This document shows, piece after piece, positions 15,331-24,509 of a stretch of DNA of 64,000 nt (the stretch's first letter is position 1; the number at the start of each line of letters is the position of its first letter). Both the position numbers and the translations under genes were made by a program. The notes under the pieces were generated by a model. That model searched no databases. It was not told the DNA's origin and saw nothing but the letters and a program-made list of their open reading frames with translations. This DNA comes from Streptomyces griseocarneus. GTDB taxonomy: Bacteria; Actinomycetota; Actinomycetes; Streptomycetales; Streptomycetaceae. The stretch lies in assembly GCF_014655595.1 (NCBI RefSeq), contig NZ_BNBL01000004.1:186001-250000 (forward strand), given 5' to 3'.

Positions 15331-16482
15331 GTGGACTTCACCTTCACCGAGGAACAGCAGGCCGCCGCCGAGGCGGCGCAGGCCGTCCTGTCCGGGGTCT
15401 CCCCCGACGCCGTGCCCAGTCCGGCGCTGGTGCCGGGCGCCGTCGCCGAGGACTTCGACCGCGACCTGTGGCGCCGGCTGGCCGGCTCCGGCCTGCTGAG
15501 CCTGACGGTCCCGGCCGACCACGGCGGCGCGGGGCTCGGGCCGATCGCCCTGTGTCTGGTGCTGCGCGAGGCCGGGAAGGTGCTGGCGCGCGTTCCGCTG
15601 CTGGAGACGGGCGCGGCGGCCCTGGCCCTGCGGAGGTACGGCGCCGCCGGGGCGGACCGTCTGCTGCCCGCGATCGGCCGGGGCGAGCTCGTCGTGACCG
15701 TCGCCGCCAGCGGCCGTACCGGCCATGACGGGGCCGAGCTGGCCGTCTCCGCCCGCCCGGACGGCCGGGCCCACTGGCTCCTCGACGGACTGCAGACGGC
15801 CGTCCCCTGGGCCCAGGGCGCCGACCGCGTCCTGCTCCCCGCCCACACCGCCGACGGCCGCACGGTCCTCGCCCTCGTCCCGCCGGACCGCCCCGGAGTG
15901 GGGCTCGCCGACCAGGTCTCCACCAGCGGCGAGCGGTACGCACAGGTGGCGCTGGAGTCCGTACGCGTCCGGGACGACGAGTTGATCACCGCGGACGGCG
16001 CGTGGGAGTGGCTGCGCGGCCTGCTGGCCACCGGCACCTGCGCCCTGGCCCTCGGCCTGGGGGAGGCCGCCGCGGCGATGACCGGGGCGTACACGAGCAA
16101 GCGCGAGCAGTTCGGCTTCCCCATCGCCACGTTCCAGGCGGTGGCGGTCCAGGCCGCCGACCGCTACATCGACCTGCGCTCGATGGAGGCGACGCTCTGG
16201 CAGGCCGCCTGGCGCCTCGAGTCGGGGGCGCCGGGCCCGCTGCCGGTGGCGGCCGACATCGCCGTCGCCAAGGTCTGGGCCGCGGAGGGCGTACGCCGCG
16301 TCGTCCAGACCGCACAGCATCTGCACGGCGGCTTCGGCGCGGACACCGACTACGCCCTGCACCGCTATCACGCGTGGGCCAAGCAGCTCGAGCTCTCGCT
16401 CGGCCCGGCCGCCGCCCACGAGGAGGCCCTGGGCGACCTGCTGGCCGCCCACCCCCCGACGGACCGGATGACTACGGGCTGA
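15331..16482 (+). CDS. Acyl-CoA dehydrogenase family protein
   Basis: A 383-residue FAD-dependent dehydrogenase. The start was set at GTG 15331 because GGAGGG lies 7 nt upstream and the product then begins VDFTFTEEQQ, the normal family N-terminus; an upstream GTG at 15304 would add nine residues. The LPADHGGAGLGP-like flavin/substrate region is seen as VPADHGGAGLGPI, and the C-terminal domain has AQHLHGGFGADTDYALHRY, typical of the group in which the catalytic base is less conserved. It probably oxidises a short or branched acyl-CoA and fits with the bkd/paa setting, but has its own candidate operator. Confidence 0.85.
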   Translation: MDFTFTEEQQAAAEAAQAVLSGVSPDAVPSPALVPGAVAEDFDRDLWRRLAGSGLLSLTVPADHGGAGLGPIALCLVLREAGKVLARVPLLETGAAALALRRYGAAGADRLLPAIGRGELVVTVAASGRTGHDGAELAVSARPDGRAHWLLDGLQTAVPWAQGADRVLLPAHTADGRTVLALVPPDRPGVGLADQVSTSGERYAQVALESVRVRDDELITADGAWEWLRGLLATGTCALALGLGEAAAAMTGAYTSKREQFGFPIATFQAVAVQAADRYIDLRSMEATLWQAAWRLESGAPGPLPVAADIAVAKVWAAEGVRRVVQTAQHLHGGFGADTDYALHRYHAWAKQLELSLGPAAAHEEALGDLLAAHPPTDRMTTG

Positions 16483-16496
16483 CCGGATGACTACGG
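16462..16496. repeat. 16-bp direct repeat at a gene end
   Basis: GACCGGATGACTACGG occurs at 16462-16477 and again at 16481-16496 (19-bp period). The first copy codes for the C-terminal residues of the acyl-CoA dehydrogenase; the second lies between its stop and the convergent rhodanese stop. It looks like a recent small tandem duplication. Confidence 0.65.
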
Positions 16497-16844
16497 CTAG
16501 ATGACCGTGCCGGGAGTGCCGTCGCCGGCCACGACCGGGCGGCCGACGGCCTCCCAAGTCTGCATCCCGCCGTCGACGTTCGCCGCGTCCATGCCCTGCT
16601 GCACCAGATAGGCGGTGACCTGCGCGGAGCGGCCGCCGGACCGGCAGATGACGTTGATGCGGCCGCCCTCGGGCGCCTTCTCGGTCAGCTCACCGAAGCG
16701 CGCCACGAAGTCGCTCATGGGAATGTGCAGGGCGCCCTCGGCGTGCCCCGCCTGCCACTCGTCGTCCTCCCGCACGTCCAGCAGGAAATCGTCCGACGCG
16801 AGAGCGTCGACGCCGACCGTGGGAATCCCGGAACCAAAAACCAT
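16497..16844 (-). CDS. Rhodanese-like sulfurtransferase domain protein
   Basis: A 115-residue single rhodanese domain. The active-site loop is VICRSGGRSAQ with the catalytic cysteine, and the CH2A-type motif is FLLDVREDDEWQAGH. Such proteins carry a persulfide on the cysteine and pass sulfur to acceptors in the cytoplasm. The start at 16844 (MVFGSGIPTVG) was chosen over a longer frame because it fits a one-domain protein. It lies 10 nt after the J-domain gene, probably in one operon, and converges on the acyl-CoA dehydrogenase. Confidence 0.88.
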   Translation of the reverse strand: MVFGSGIPTVGVDALASDDFLLDVREDDEWQAGHAEGALHIPMSDFVARFGELTEKAPEGGRINVICRSGGRSAQVTAYLVQQGMDAANVDGGMQTWEAVGRPVVAGDGTPGTVI

Positions 16845-16854
16845 GACCCCGACG

Positions 16855-17697
16855 CTACCCGACCAGCGAGGCCAGATGGGCCTCACGCTCGGCGATCTGG
16901 GACACCAGGCCGTCGGCGATCTCCGCCAGCAGCCCGTCCGGGTCGTCCGGCGCCATTTTGATCATCGCGCCGATCGCCGAGGACTCCAGGTCGGCGGCCA
17001 CCATCGACAGCAGTTCCTTGCGCTCGGCCAGCCACTCCAGCCGGGCGTACAGCTCCTCGCTGTGGCTGGGCCGCCGCTGCGCGGGCACCGGCCCGGCCGC
17101 CCACTCCTCGGCCAGTTCCCGCAGCAGCGCCTCGTTGCCCTCGCCGTAGGCGGCGTTGACCCGCACGATGAAGGCCTCGCGGCGCACCCGGTCCGCCTCG
17201 TCCAGCGCCAGGTCCGGGTGGGCCTTGCGGACCAGCTCGCGGTAGGACCGGCGGGCCTCGTCGCTGGGCCGCACCCGCTTGGGGGGCTGCACCGGCTTCT
17301 CGGTCAGCATCGCCGTCGCCTCCGGCGAGAGCCCCTCGCCGTCCATCCAGCCGCCGAACAGCTCGTCGACCCCCGGCATGGGCTGCACCAGCCCCCGCGC
17401 CTCGCGCGCCCGCCGCTGGTCCTCCGCGTCGCCCGTGCGCGCGGCGACCGCCTCGGCGATCAGCGCGTCCAGCTCGTCGAGGCGGGCGTACATCGGCCCG
17501 AGCCGCTGGTGGTGCAGGCGGGAGAAGTTCTCCACCTCCACCCGGAAGGTCTCCACCGCGATCTCGAACTCGATCAGCGCCTGCTCGGCGGCCCGTACGG
17601 CCTTCTCCAGCCGCGCGGTGCTCTCGGTGGGGCCGGGATCGGCGGGGCCGGGGCTCGCGGATCCGGGGTCGGCGCTCTGCTCAGCTTCCGGGTTCAT
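16855..17697 (-). CDS. J-domain-like conserved actinobacterial protein
   Basis: About 280 residues. A central segment, RRSYRELVRKAHPDLALDEA, contains the HPD tripeptide of J domains, followed by the helix RREAFIVRVNAAYGEGN. The N-terminal third is acidic and Pro/Ser-rich, then forms long helices (ARLEKAVRAAEQALIEFEIA) with coiled-coil character; the C-terminal third is also helical. A J domain suggests an Hsp70 (DnaK) partner, but client and role are unknown. An adjacent GTG at 17700 is an equal start choice. It is followed by the rhodanese gene. Confidence 0.75.
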   Translation of the reverse strand: MNPEAEQSADPGSASPGPADPGPTESTARLEKAVRAAEQALIEFEIAVETFRVEVENFSRLHHQRLGPMYARLDELDALIAEAVAARTGDAEDQRRAREARGLVQPMPGVDELFGGWMDGEGLSPEATAMLTEKPVQPPKRVRPSDEARRSYRELVRKAHPDLALDEADRVRREAFIVRVNAAYGEGNEALLRELAEEWAAGPVPAQRRPSHSEELYARLEWLAERKELLSMVAADLESSAIGAMIKMAPDDPDGLLAEIADGLVSQIAEREAHLASLVG

Positions 17698-17778
17698 CAC
17701 CCGCCCAGCGTACGAGGTGCCCGCCGGCCCCGGGCACGGCTTCCCGCCACAGGGCCCCGGGACGGCCCCGGTCCCTGG

Positions 17779-19176
17779 TCAGACCCCCATCTCGGCCGCC
17801 AGCCGCCCGGCACGCACCGCGGCCAGCAGCTCCGCGTGGTCCGCCTCCGTACGGTCGGCATAGGCCACGGCGAACGCCGCGATCGCGTCGTCGAGCTCCT
17901 CGCTCCTGCCGCAGTAGCCGGCGATCACCCGGGGATCCGCGCTGTGGGCGTGCGCCCGGGCCAGCAGGGCGCCGGTCATGCGCCCGTAGTCGTCGATCTC
18001 GTCGCTCGCCAGGGCCGCCGGGTCGACGCTGCCCTTGCGGTTGCGGAACTGCCGCACCTGGTACGGCCGTCCCTCGACCGTCGTCCACCCCAGCAGCACG
18101 TCGCTGACCACCTGCATCGACTTCTGCCCCAGCACCACGCGCCGCCCCTCGTGCCCGTCATCGGGCGACGCGAAGCCCGCCGCGCGGGCGTACGGCAGCA
18201 GCACCGAGGGCCGGGCCTCCTTCACCTGGAGCACCAGCGCCTCGCCCCGGTGGTCGAGCAGCAGCACCACGTACGAGCGCAGCCCCACGCTCCCCGTGCC
18301 CACCACGCGGAACGCCACGTCCTGCACCTCGTACCGCGCCAGCAGCGGCAGCAGGTCGGGCGGCAGCGTCCGCGTGTACGCGCCCAGCGCGGCGGCGACG
18401 GCCGCCGCCTCGCCGTCCGGGACCCGGCGCAGCACCGGCGGCGCGTCCACGAAGCGCCGGCCGCCCGCGCCGTCCTTCTCCGTGGCCTTGGCCGCGAAGC
18501 GCGCGCTCGTGTTGCGCCGGGCCTTCTCCACGACCCGTTCCAGCGTTCCGGCCAGCTGATGGGCGTCCGCGTGGGAGACGAGTTCCTCGTCGGCGATGGC
18601 GTTCCACGCCTCTATGGCCGGCATCCGGGCCAGCAGCCGCATGGTGTGCCGGTACGCCCCCACCGCGTCGCGCGCCGCCTCCCGGCAGGTGACCTCGTCC
18701 GCCCCCGCCTCCCGCCCGGCCAGCACCAGCGACGCGGCGAGCCGCTTGACGTCCCACTCCCACGGCCCGTGCAGCGTCTCGTCGAAGTCGTTCAGGTCGA
18801 TGATCAACTCGCCCCGGGCGTCGCCGTAGAGCCCGAAGTTGGCCGCGTGCGCGTCGCCGCACAACTGCGCGCCCACTCCGGTGACGGCCGTGTCCGCGAG
18901 GTCGTGGCCCATCAGGGCCGCCGAGCCGCGCAGGAAGGCGAACGGCGAGGCGGCCATGCGGCCCACGCGTATCGGCGTCAGCTCCGTCAGCCGCCCGGCG
19001 TTGCCCGCCTCGACCGACTCCACCGCGCCGGGCCGGGAGTCACCCGGCTTCCAGTCGGCGTGCGCACCCCGGGGCACCCGCTCCCGCAGCGCCTTCCCGG
19101 CGGCCTTGCCCCCCTTGCGCGCAACCCCCTCGGCCACCGGACGAGCGAACCCAGGTACGTACGGCAGTCGCGTCAT
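17779..19176 (-). CDS. DUF2252 family protein
   Basis: A 465-residue cytoplasmic protein of the DUF2252 family, distantly related to aminoglycoside-phosphotransferase/protein-kinase folds. Recognisable blocks are MAASPFAFLRGSAALM, QLCGDAHAANFGLYGD, the IIDLNDFDETLHGPWEWD segment and YVVLLLDHRGEALVLQVKEA. The start at 19176 is preceded by GGGGAGGTGG. No substrate is known for the family. It stands alone, with 81 nt to the J-domain gene and no gene immediately upstream. Confidence 0.85.
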   Translation of the reverse strand: MTRLPYVPGFARPVAEGVARKGGKAAGKALRERVPRGAHADWKPGDSRPGAVESVEAGNAGRLTELTPIRVGRMAASPFAFLRGSAALMGHDLADTAVTGVGAQLCGDAHAANFGLYGDARGELIIDLNDFDETLHGPWEWDVKRLAASLVLAGREAGADEVTCREAARDAVGAYRHTMRLLARMPAIEAWNAIADEELVSHADAHQLAGTLERVVEKARRNTSARFAAKATEKDGAGGRRFVDAPPVLRRVPDGEAAAVAAALGAYTRTLPPDLLPLLARYEVQDVAFRVVGTGSVGLRSYVVLLLDHRGEALVLQVKEARPSVLLPYARAAGFASPDDGHEGRRVVLGQKSMQVVSDVLLGWTTVEGRPYQVRQFRNRKGSVDPAALASDEIDDYGRMTGALLARAHAHSADPRVIAGYCGRSEELDDAIAAFAVAYADRTEADHAELLAAVRAGRLAAEMGV

Positions 19177-19604
19177 AGCGCCGCCACCTCCCCCTCCACC
19201 ACGGCACGGCACCTTCCCCCGCGCGGCGTCACCGGCGTCAACGTGCCCTGACGGTACCGCCTGCCCACCCCGGCCGAAGGAGCGCGCCGGACCACACCGG
19301 CGCACCGCCCCGCCCCACCCCCACGCGGGCGGAGCCGCCCGGTGGCCGGATCAACTCACCCCGGGCACTGCGGTCGTGGCTCAGGAATCAGTGGACGGCC
19401 TGTCGGACGAACGCCCGGGACGGCATCGTGGTGATCGTCACTCTCCGCCCCCGGGACTCCGCGGAGGCAATCTCTGCCTGCCCTGCCGGGCATCGCAGGC
19501 GTACGGACGGCCCGGCACCGGGGCGGGACGACGCGGGCGGCGCTCCCGGCCCGCATCGGGCCGGAGCCCGCCAGGCGCGCGCGGACATGACGAACATGAC
19601 GAAA
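19177..19604. other. Non-coding stretch upstream of the DUF2252 gene
   Basis: No reading frame here has convincing coding character; the long ones run through the tRNA gene. It should hold the DUF2252 promoter on the minus strand. A short ATGACGAA-type direct repeat (CATGACGAACATGACGAAAC, about 19586-19605) lies just before the tRNA terminator. Nothing else was recognised. Confidence 0.4.
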
Positions 19605-19642
19605 CGGCCCCTCCAGGTGACTTTCGTCACTTGGAGGGGCCG
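19605..19642 (-). terminator. Terminator after tRNA-Leu
   Basis: A 17-bp stem (19605-19621 with 19626-19642, one G-U pair) with loop TTTC lies just 3' of the minus-strand tRNA. It is nearly symmetrical, so it could work on both strands. Confidence 0.7.
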
Positions 19643-19649
19643 CATCGTA

Positions 19650-19736
19650 TGGTGCGCGAGGGGGGAGTTGAACCCCCACGCCCTTTCGGGCACTGGAACC
19701 TGAATCCAGCGCGTCTGCCTATTCCGCCACCCGCGC
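19650..19736 (-). tRNA. tRNA-Leu (CAG)
   Basis: An 87-nt class II tRNA. The acceptor GCGCGGG pairs with CTCGCGC, the discriminator is A, and CCA is encoded (ends at 19650). The anticodon stem CTGGA/TCCAG encloses TTCAGGT, giving anticodon CAG for CUG. The long variable arm TGCCCGAAAGGGCG and the GGTTCAA T-loop are present. Confidence 0.96.
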
Positions 19737-20085
19737 ATGGGTGCGTCTTCCGGTTTGGGACCGTTCCCCCGGCGTTTCCGCCCGGTTCGTGTCCGTCCGC
19801 CTTCCGACATGCAGAACATTAGCACGGCCCGGAGGGTGCCTTCACACCCATTGCCGCTGGCCCGTGCTCCGGGGGGCCGCGAGGAGGGCTCCGGTTGCGG
19901 GACACTGACATCAAGGCGGCTCTACGATCCCCCGTGGGCGATGTGGGCGGCCGAGCAAGGCGACACTCGTCACTCATGGCGCCGAAGGGGAACCAGCTGT
20001 TTTCCCGACGCGTGGATACGATCAGTAAGCAGTATCAGGAACGACACTGAGCATCAGAGACGTCACTGAGGGAAGGAGGTGCCCC
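19737..20085. other. Intergenic region upstream of fhaA
   Basis: 349 bp between tRNA-Leu and fhaA. It should contain the tRNA promoter (minus strand) and the promoter of the fhaA-pbpA run (plus strand). The last 70 bp are less GC-rich (around ATACGATCAGTAAGCAGTATC), which fits a promoter, but no clear -35/-10 pair could be fixed. The fhaA ribosome site GGAAGGAGGT is at 20071-20080. Confidence 0.4.
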
Positions 20086-20919
20086 GTGGGAGTACTGAAG
20101 CGCTTCGAGCAGCGACTCGAGGGTCTCGTGAACGGCACCTTCGCCAAGGTGTTCAAGTCCGAGGTGCAGCCGGTCGAGATCGCGGGCGCACTCCAGCGGG
20201 AGTGCGACAACAACGCGACCATCTGGAACCGCGACCGCACCGTCGTCCCGAACGACTTCATCGTGGAGCTGAGCGCCCCGGACTTCGAGCGGCTCAGCCC
20301 GTATTCCGGCCAGCTCGGCGACGAGCTGTCCGGCATGGTCCGCGACTACGCCAAGCAGCAGCGGTACACCTTCATGGGGACCATCAAGGTCCACCTGGAG
20401 AAGGCCGACGACCTCGACACCGGTCTGTACCGGGTCCGCAGCCGCACCCTCGCCTCCAGCGAGTCGCAGGACCCGCAGGGCCGGCCGCAGGCCGCCCCGC
20501 GCGGCAGTGGCGCCGTCACCAGCGGGGCCGGCTACGCCTCCCCCGCGGGCGCGCCGCCCATGCCCACCTCGCCGCCGCCCGGCGCCCGCCCCCTGCCGCG
20601 CTCCGGCGGTCCGGGGCCGGGGGCCGTGCCGGGCACCCAGACGCGCCGCTGGATCGAGATCAACGGCACCCGTCACCAAATCTCGCGGCCCACCCTCGTG
20701 CTGGGCCGCAGCACCGAAGCGGACGTACGCATCGACGACCCCGGCGTCTCGCGCCGGCACTGCGAAATCCGGGTCGGCACCCCCGCGACGATCCAGGACC
20801 TGGGGTCGACCAACGGCATCGTGGTGGACGGGCAGCACACCACGCGCGCTACGCTCCGCGACGGCTCACGCATCGTCGTGGGCAGCACCACCATCGTTTA
20901 TCGGCAAGCCGAAGGGTGA
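20086..20919 (+). CDS. fhaA: FhaA: DUF3662 plus FHA domain protein
   Basis: 277 residues from GTG 20086, behind a GGAAGGAGGT ribosome site 5 nt away. The N-terminal DUF3662 domain (MGVLKRFEQRLEGLVNGTF, residues 1-120) is followed by a Pro/Gly/Ala-rich linker and a C-terminal FHA domain with LGRSTEADVRIDDPGVSRRH and DLGSTNGIVVDG. FHA domains bind phosphothreonine. In mycobacteria FhaA binds the phosphorylated pseudokinase domain of MviN/MurJ and links PknB signalling to peptidoglycan precursor flux. A pseudokinase that could play this partner role lies at 62.1-63.8 kb of this window. Confidence 0.93.
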   Translation: MGVLKRFEQRLEGLVNGTFAKVFKSEVQPVEIAGALQRECDNNATIWNRDRTVVPNDFIVELSAPDFERLSPYSGQLGDELSGMVRDYAKQQRYTFMGTIKVHLEKADDLDTGLYRVRSRTLASSESQDPQGRPQAAPRGSGAVTSGAGYASPAGAPPMPTSPPPGARPLPRSGGPGPGAVPGTQTRRWIEINGTRHQISRPTLVLGRSTEADVRIDDPGVSRRHCEIRVGTPATIQDLGSTNGIVVDGQHTTRATLRDGSRIVVGSTTIVYRQAEG

Positions 20920-20929
20920 AGCGGGGGCA

Positions 20930-21466
20930 ATGTCAGAGCTGACCCTCACGGTCATGCGGTTGGGTTTCCTCGCCGTCTTGTGGCTGTTCGTCATCGTGGC
21001 CGTACAGGTCATTCGCAGTGATCTTTTCGGCACCCGCGTGACCCAGCGCGGCTCGCGCCGGGGCGGCGCCGGCGACGGTCGCGCCCAGCGCGCCCAGGCC
21101 GCGCCGCCGCAGCAGCGCCAGCAGCAGCCGCCGCAGGCCGGCGGCCGCCGCGCGGACCGCGGCCGGCGCGGCGCGCCCACGAAGCTGGTGGTCTCCGAAG
21201 GCACCCTCACCGGCACCACGGTGGCCCTGCAGGGCCAGACCATCTCCCTCGGCCGCGCGCACGACTCGACGATCGTCCTGGACGACGACTACGCCTCCAG
21301 CAGGCATGCCAGGATCTACCCCGACCGCGACGGCCAGTGGATCGTCGAGGACCTCGGGTCGACCAACGGCACCTATCTCGACCGGACCCGGCTGACCACT
21401 CCGACCCCGATCCCGCTCGGCGCGCCGATCCGCATCGGCAAGACCGTCATCGAGCTGCGGAAGTAG
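20930..21466 (+). CDS. fhaB: FhaB (FipA-type) membrane-anchored FHA protein
   Basis: 178 residues. An N-terminal membrane segment (LGFLAVLWLFVIVAVQVI) is followed by a Gln/Arg/Gly-rich basic linker and a C-terminal FHA domain (SLGRAHDSTIVLDDDYASSR, DLGSTNGTYLDRTRL). It reads phosphothreonine marks, presumably made by PknB, at the membrane. It follows fhaA by 10 nt and is followed by the phosphatase gene, the conserved actinobacterial order fhaA-fhaB-pstP-rodA-pbpA-pknB. Confidence 0.92.
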   Translation: MSELTLTVMRLGFLAVLWLFVIVAVQVIRSDLFGTRVTQRGSRRGGAGDGRAQRAQAAPPQQRQQQPPQAGGRRADRGRRGAPTKLVVSEGTLTGTTVALQGQTISLGRAHDSTIVLDDDYASSRHARIYPDRDGQWIVEDLGSTNGTYLDRTRLTTPTPIPLGAPIRIGKTVIELRK

Positions 21467-21541
21467 TAGGACCATGACGACCGGAGGGTGGGCAGCGTGG
21501 CTGGGAAGGGGCTGTACCCGGAGCCGACGGGCGAGGTGCGC

Positions 21542-23062
21542 ATGAGTCTGTCACTGCGCTTCGCCGCCGGATCGCACAAGGGCATGATCCGGGAGGGCAA
21601 CGAGGACTCCGGTTACGCCGGCCCCCGCCTGCTCGCCATCGCCGACGGCATGGGCGGCCAGGCCGCCGGCGAGGTCGCCTCCTCCGAGGTGATCTCCACT
21701 CTGGTCACGCTCGACGACGACGTCCCGGGCTCCGACATCCTCACCTCCCTCGGCAGTGCCGTGCAGCGCGCCAACGAGCAGCTGCGCGTCATGGTCGAGG
21801 AGGACCCCCAGCTCGAGGGCATGGGCACCACCCTGACCGCGCTCCTGTGGACCGGTCAGCGGCTGGGCCTGGTGCACGTCGGCGACTCCCGCGCGTACCT
21901 GCTGCGCGACGGCGTGCTGACGCAGATCACCCAGGACCACACGTGGGTGCAGCGCCTGGTCGACGAGGGCCGCATCACGGAGGAAGAGGCCACCACCCAC
22001 CCGCAGCGCTCCCTGCTGATGCGCGCGCTGGGCAGCGGCGACCACGTGGAGCCGGACCTCTCGATCCGCGAGGTGCGGGCCGGCGACCGCTATCTGATCT
22101 GCTCCGACGGGCTCTCCGGCGTGGTCAGCCACCAGACGATGGAGGAGACCCTCGCCAGCTACCAGGGCCCGCACGAGACGATCCAGGAGCTGATCCAGCT
22201 CGCCCTGCGCGGCGGCGGCCCGGACAACATCACCTGCATCGTCGCCGACGTCCTCGACGTCGACGGCGGTGACACCATGGCCGGCCAGATCAACGACACG
22301 CCCGTGATCGTCGGCGCGGTCGCCGAGAACCAGATGCAGCTCGGCGACAACGGCGCCATGCAGACCCCGGCCGGCCGGGCCGCCGAGCACGCCCGCGCCC
22401 ACCGGCCCGTACCTCCCCAGGACGCCTCGGGCGGCTTCGGCCCGCCCGGCAGCGGCGAGGCGGGGATGGGCGGCGTGCCGGACGGTTCCTTCGGCCCGTT
22501 CTCGGACGCGGACTTCGTCAAGCCGCAGCGCAAGGGCAAGTGGCTCAAGCGGTCGCTGATCATCGTGCTGGCACTGGGTCTCGTCGGCGGCGGCCTCTAC
22601 GGCGGCTACCAGTGGACCCAGACCCAGTACTACGTGGGCGCCAAGGACAACGACCACGTGGCCGTCTACCAGGGCATCAACCAGGACCTGGCGTGGGTGA
22701 GCCTCAGCAAGCTCTACCAGGACCACCCCGAGATCGAACTCAAGTACCTCCCGGTCGACCAGCGCAGCCGCGTGGTGGACACGATCACGGTCGGCAGCCG
22801 CGAGCAGGCCCTGCAGAAGGCCAAGGAGCTCGGCACGCTCGCCGGCGCGTGCAAGAAGGAGGACGAGCGCCGCAAGGCCGAGGCGCAGCAGCGGGAGAGC
22901 GAGAAGCAGAACAGCGACCGCACCGGTGGCGCCAGCAAGGAACCGGGCGCCGCCGAGACCCGCAACAACGCCGTCCAGGCCACCCCGGCACCGTCCCCGG
23001 GCCCCACCCTCAGCGAGGAAGAGCAGAAGTTGGTCCCGCAGTGCAGCAGCGCATCGCAGTGA
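21542..23062 (+). CDS. pstP: PP2C-type Ser/Thr protein phosphatase PstP
   Basis: 506 residues from ATG 21542 (MSLSLRFAAGSHKGMIREGN); GTG 21497 with GGAGGG upstream is a serious alternative adding 15 residues. The metal-binding PPM motifs are clear: NEDSGYAG, LLAIADGMGG, GDSRAYLLRDG, SDGLSG and GGPDNITCIVADV. After the catalytic domain (about 240 residues) come a Pro/Gly linker, one membrane segment (SLIIVLALGLVGGGLYGGY) and an extracytoplasmic tail rich in Lys/Glu. It reverses phosphorylation by PknB and related kinases. Confidence 0.94.
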   Translation: MSLSLRFAAGSHKGMIREGNEDSGYAGPRLLAIADGMGGQAAGEVASSEVISTLVTLDDDVPGSDILTSLGSAVQRANEQLRVMVEEDPQLEGMGTTLTALLWTGQRLGLVHVGDSRAYLLRDGVLTQITQDHTWVQRLVDEGRITEEEATTHPQRSLLMRALGSGDHVEPDLSIREVRAGDRYLICSDGLSGVVSHQTMEETLASYQGPHETIQELIQLALRGGGPDNITCIVADVLDVDGGDTMAGQINDTPVIVGAVAENQMQLGDNGAMQTPAGRAAEHARAHRPVPPQDASGGFGPPGSGEAGMGGVPDGSFGPFSDADFVKPQRKGKWLKRSLIIVLALGLVGGGLYGGYQWTQTQYYVGAKDNDHVAVYQGINQDLAWVSLSKLYQDHPEIELKYLPVDQRSRVVDTITVGSREQALQKAKELGTLAGACKKEDERRKAEAQQRESEKQNSDRTGGASKEPGAAETRNNAVQATPAPSPGPTLSEEEQKLVPQCSSASQ

Positions 23063-23084
23063 AGCCGTAGGGGGCCATCAAGCC

Positions 23085-24509
23085 ATGTCAGCCATTTCAC
23101 CCATGCCGAACATGCCCAACACCACCAACACGACGACGATCAGCACCGAGGGCCCGCCGAGCCGGCGCAACACCGAGCTCGCGCTGCTGGCCTTCGCCGT
23201 GCTGATCCCCTGCTTCGCCTACGCCAACGTGGGCCTGGCCATGGACGGCGAGATGCCGTCCGGCCTGCTCGGCTACGGCCTCGGCCTCGGCCTGATGGCG
23301 GGCGTCGGGCATCTGGTGGTGCGCAAGTTCGCCAGGTACGCCGATCCCCTGCTGCTGCCGCTGGCCACGTTCCTCAACGGCATCGGCCTGGTCATCATCT
23401 GGCGGCTGGACCAGTCGCCGCGGCTGCAGGCCCGGAAGTTCTTCACGGCCAGCGCCACCAACCAGCTGATGTTCTCGGCGCTGGGCATCGCGCTGTTCGT
23501 GGCCGTGCTGATCCTGCTGAAGGATCACCGCATCCTCCAGCGCTACACCTACATCTCCATGGTGGCGGCGCTGATCCTGCTGGTCGCCCCGATGTTCTTC
23601 CCCGCGAAGTTCGGCGCGCGCATCTGGATCACCATCCCGGGCCTGGGCTCGATCCAGCCGGGTGAGTTCGCAAAGATCGTCCTGGCGATCTTCTTCGCCG
23701 GCTATCTGATGGTGAAGCGCGACGCCCTGGCCCTGGCCAGCCGCCGCTTCATGGGCCTGTACCTGCCCCGCGGCCGTGACCTCGGCCCGATCCTGGCGGT
23801 CTGGGCGTTCTCCATCCTGATCCTGGTCTTCGAGACCGACCTCGGTACGTCGCTGCTGTTCTTCGGCATGTTCGTCGTGATGCTCTACGTCGCGACCGAG
23901 CGCACCAGCTGGATCGTCTTCGGTCTGCTGATGTCCGCCGTCGGCGCGGTCGCCGTGTCGACCTTCGAGCACCACGTCCAGGAGCGCGTCACCGCCTGGC
24001 TGCACCCCTTCGACGCGTTCAAGGACGGCAGCTCCGACCAGATCGCCCAGGCGCTGATGGCGTTCGGCTCCGGCGGCGTCTTCGGCACGGGCTGGGGCCA
24101 GGGCCACTCGGACCTCATCGGCTTCGCCGCCAACTCCGACTTCATCCTGGCCACGGTCGGCGAGGAGCTGGGCCTGGCGGGCGTCATGGCCATACTCCTG
24201 GTCTACGGCCTGATCGTGGAGCGCGGCGTGCGCACCGCGCTGGCCGCCCGCGACCCCTTCGGCAAGCTGCTCGCGACGGGCCTGTCCGGCGCCTTCGCCA
24301 TCCAGGTCTTCGTGGTCGCCGGCGGCGTCATGGGCCTCATCCCGCTGACCGGCATGACCATGCCGTTCATGGCGCAGGGTGGTTCGTCGGTCATCGCCAA
24401 CTGGGCCCTGATCGCCGTCCTGATCAAGATCAGTGACACCGCGCGGCGTCCCGCGCCCGCCCCCGCCCCGTCCCCCGACGCCGAGATGACCCAGGTGGTC
24501 CGCCCGTGA
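23085..24509 (+). CDS. rodA: FtsW/RodA/SpoVE (SEDS) peptidoglycan glycosyltransferase
   Basis: 474 residues with about ten to twelve membrane segments. SEDS hallmarks are GARIWITIPGLGSIQPGEFAK and FVGEELG-type blocks, here ILATVGEELGLAG, plus LTGMTMPFMAQGGSS near the C-terminus. The protein polymerises lipid II together with a class B PBP, and the next gene, pbpA, overlaps it by GTGA. By synteny with mycobacteria it is the RodA-type member used in elongation or sporulation wall synthesis, not the dcw-cluster FtsW. The N-terminus (MSAISPMPNMPNTTNTTT) is poorly conserved in type, so the exact start is less sure. Confidence 0.92.
   Translation: MSAISPMPNMPNTTNTTTISTEGPPSRRNTELALLAFAVLIPCFAYANVGLAMDGEMPSGLLGYGLGLGLMAGVGHLVVRKFARYADPLLLPLATFLNGIGLVIIWRLDQSPRLQARKFFTASATNQLMFSALGIALFVAVLILLKDHRILQRYTYISMVAALILLVAPMFFPAKFGARIWITIPGLGSIQPGEFAKIVLAIFFAGYLMVKRDALALASRRFMGLYLPRGRDLGPILAVWAFSILILVFETDLGTSLLFFGMFVVMLYVATERTSWIVFGLLMSAVGAVAVSTFEHHVQERVTAWLHPFDAFKDGSSDQIAQALMAFGSGGVFGTGWGQGHSDLIGFAANSDFILATVGEELGLAGVMAILLVYGLIVERGVRTALAARDPFGKLLATGLSGAFAIQVFVVAGGVMGLIPLTGMTMPFMAQGGSSVIANWALIAVLIKISDTARRPAPAPAPSPDAEMTQVVRP

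Noticed and set aside
16615-19251. Long plus-strand frame across the rhodanese, J-domain and DUF2252 genes
   Set aside because: All three genes on the minus strand have clear motifs; the frame is the usual high-GC mirror.
19388-19825. Minus-strand frame of 145 codons around 19.4-19.8 kb
   Set aside because: It contains the whole tRNA-Leu gene and its terminator.
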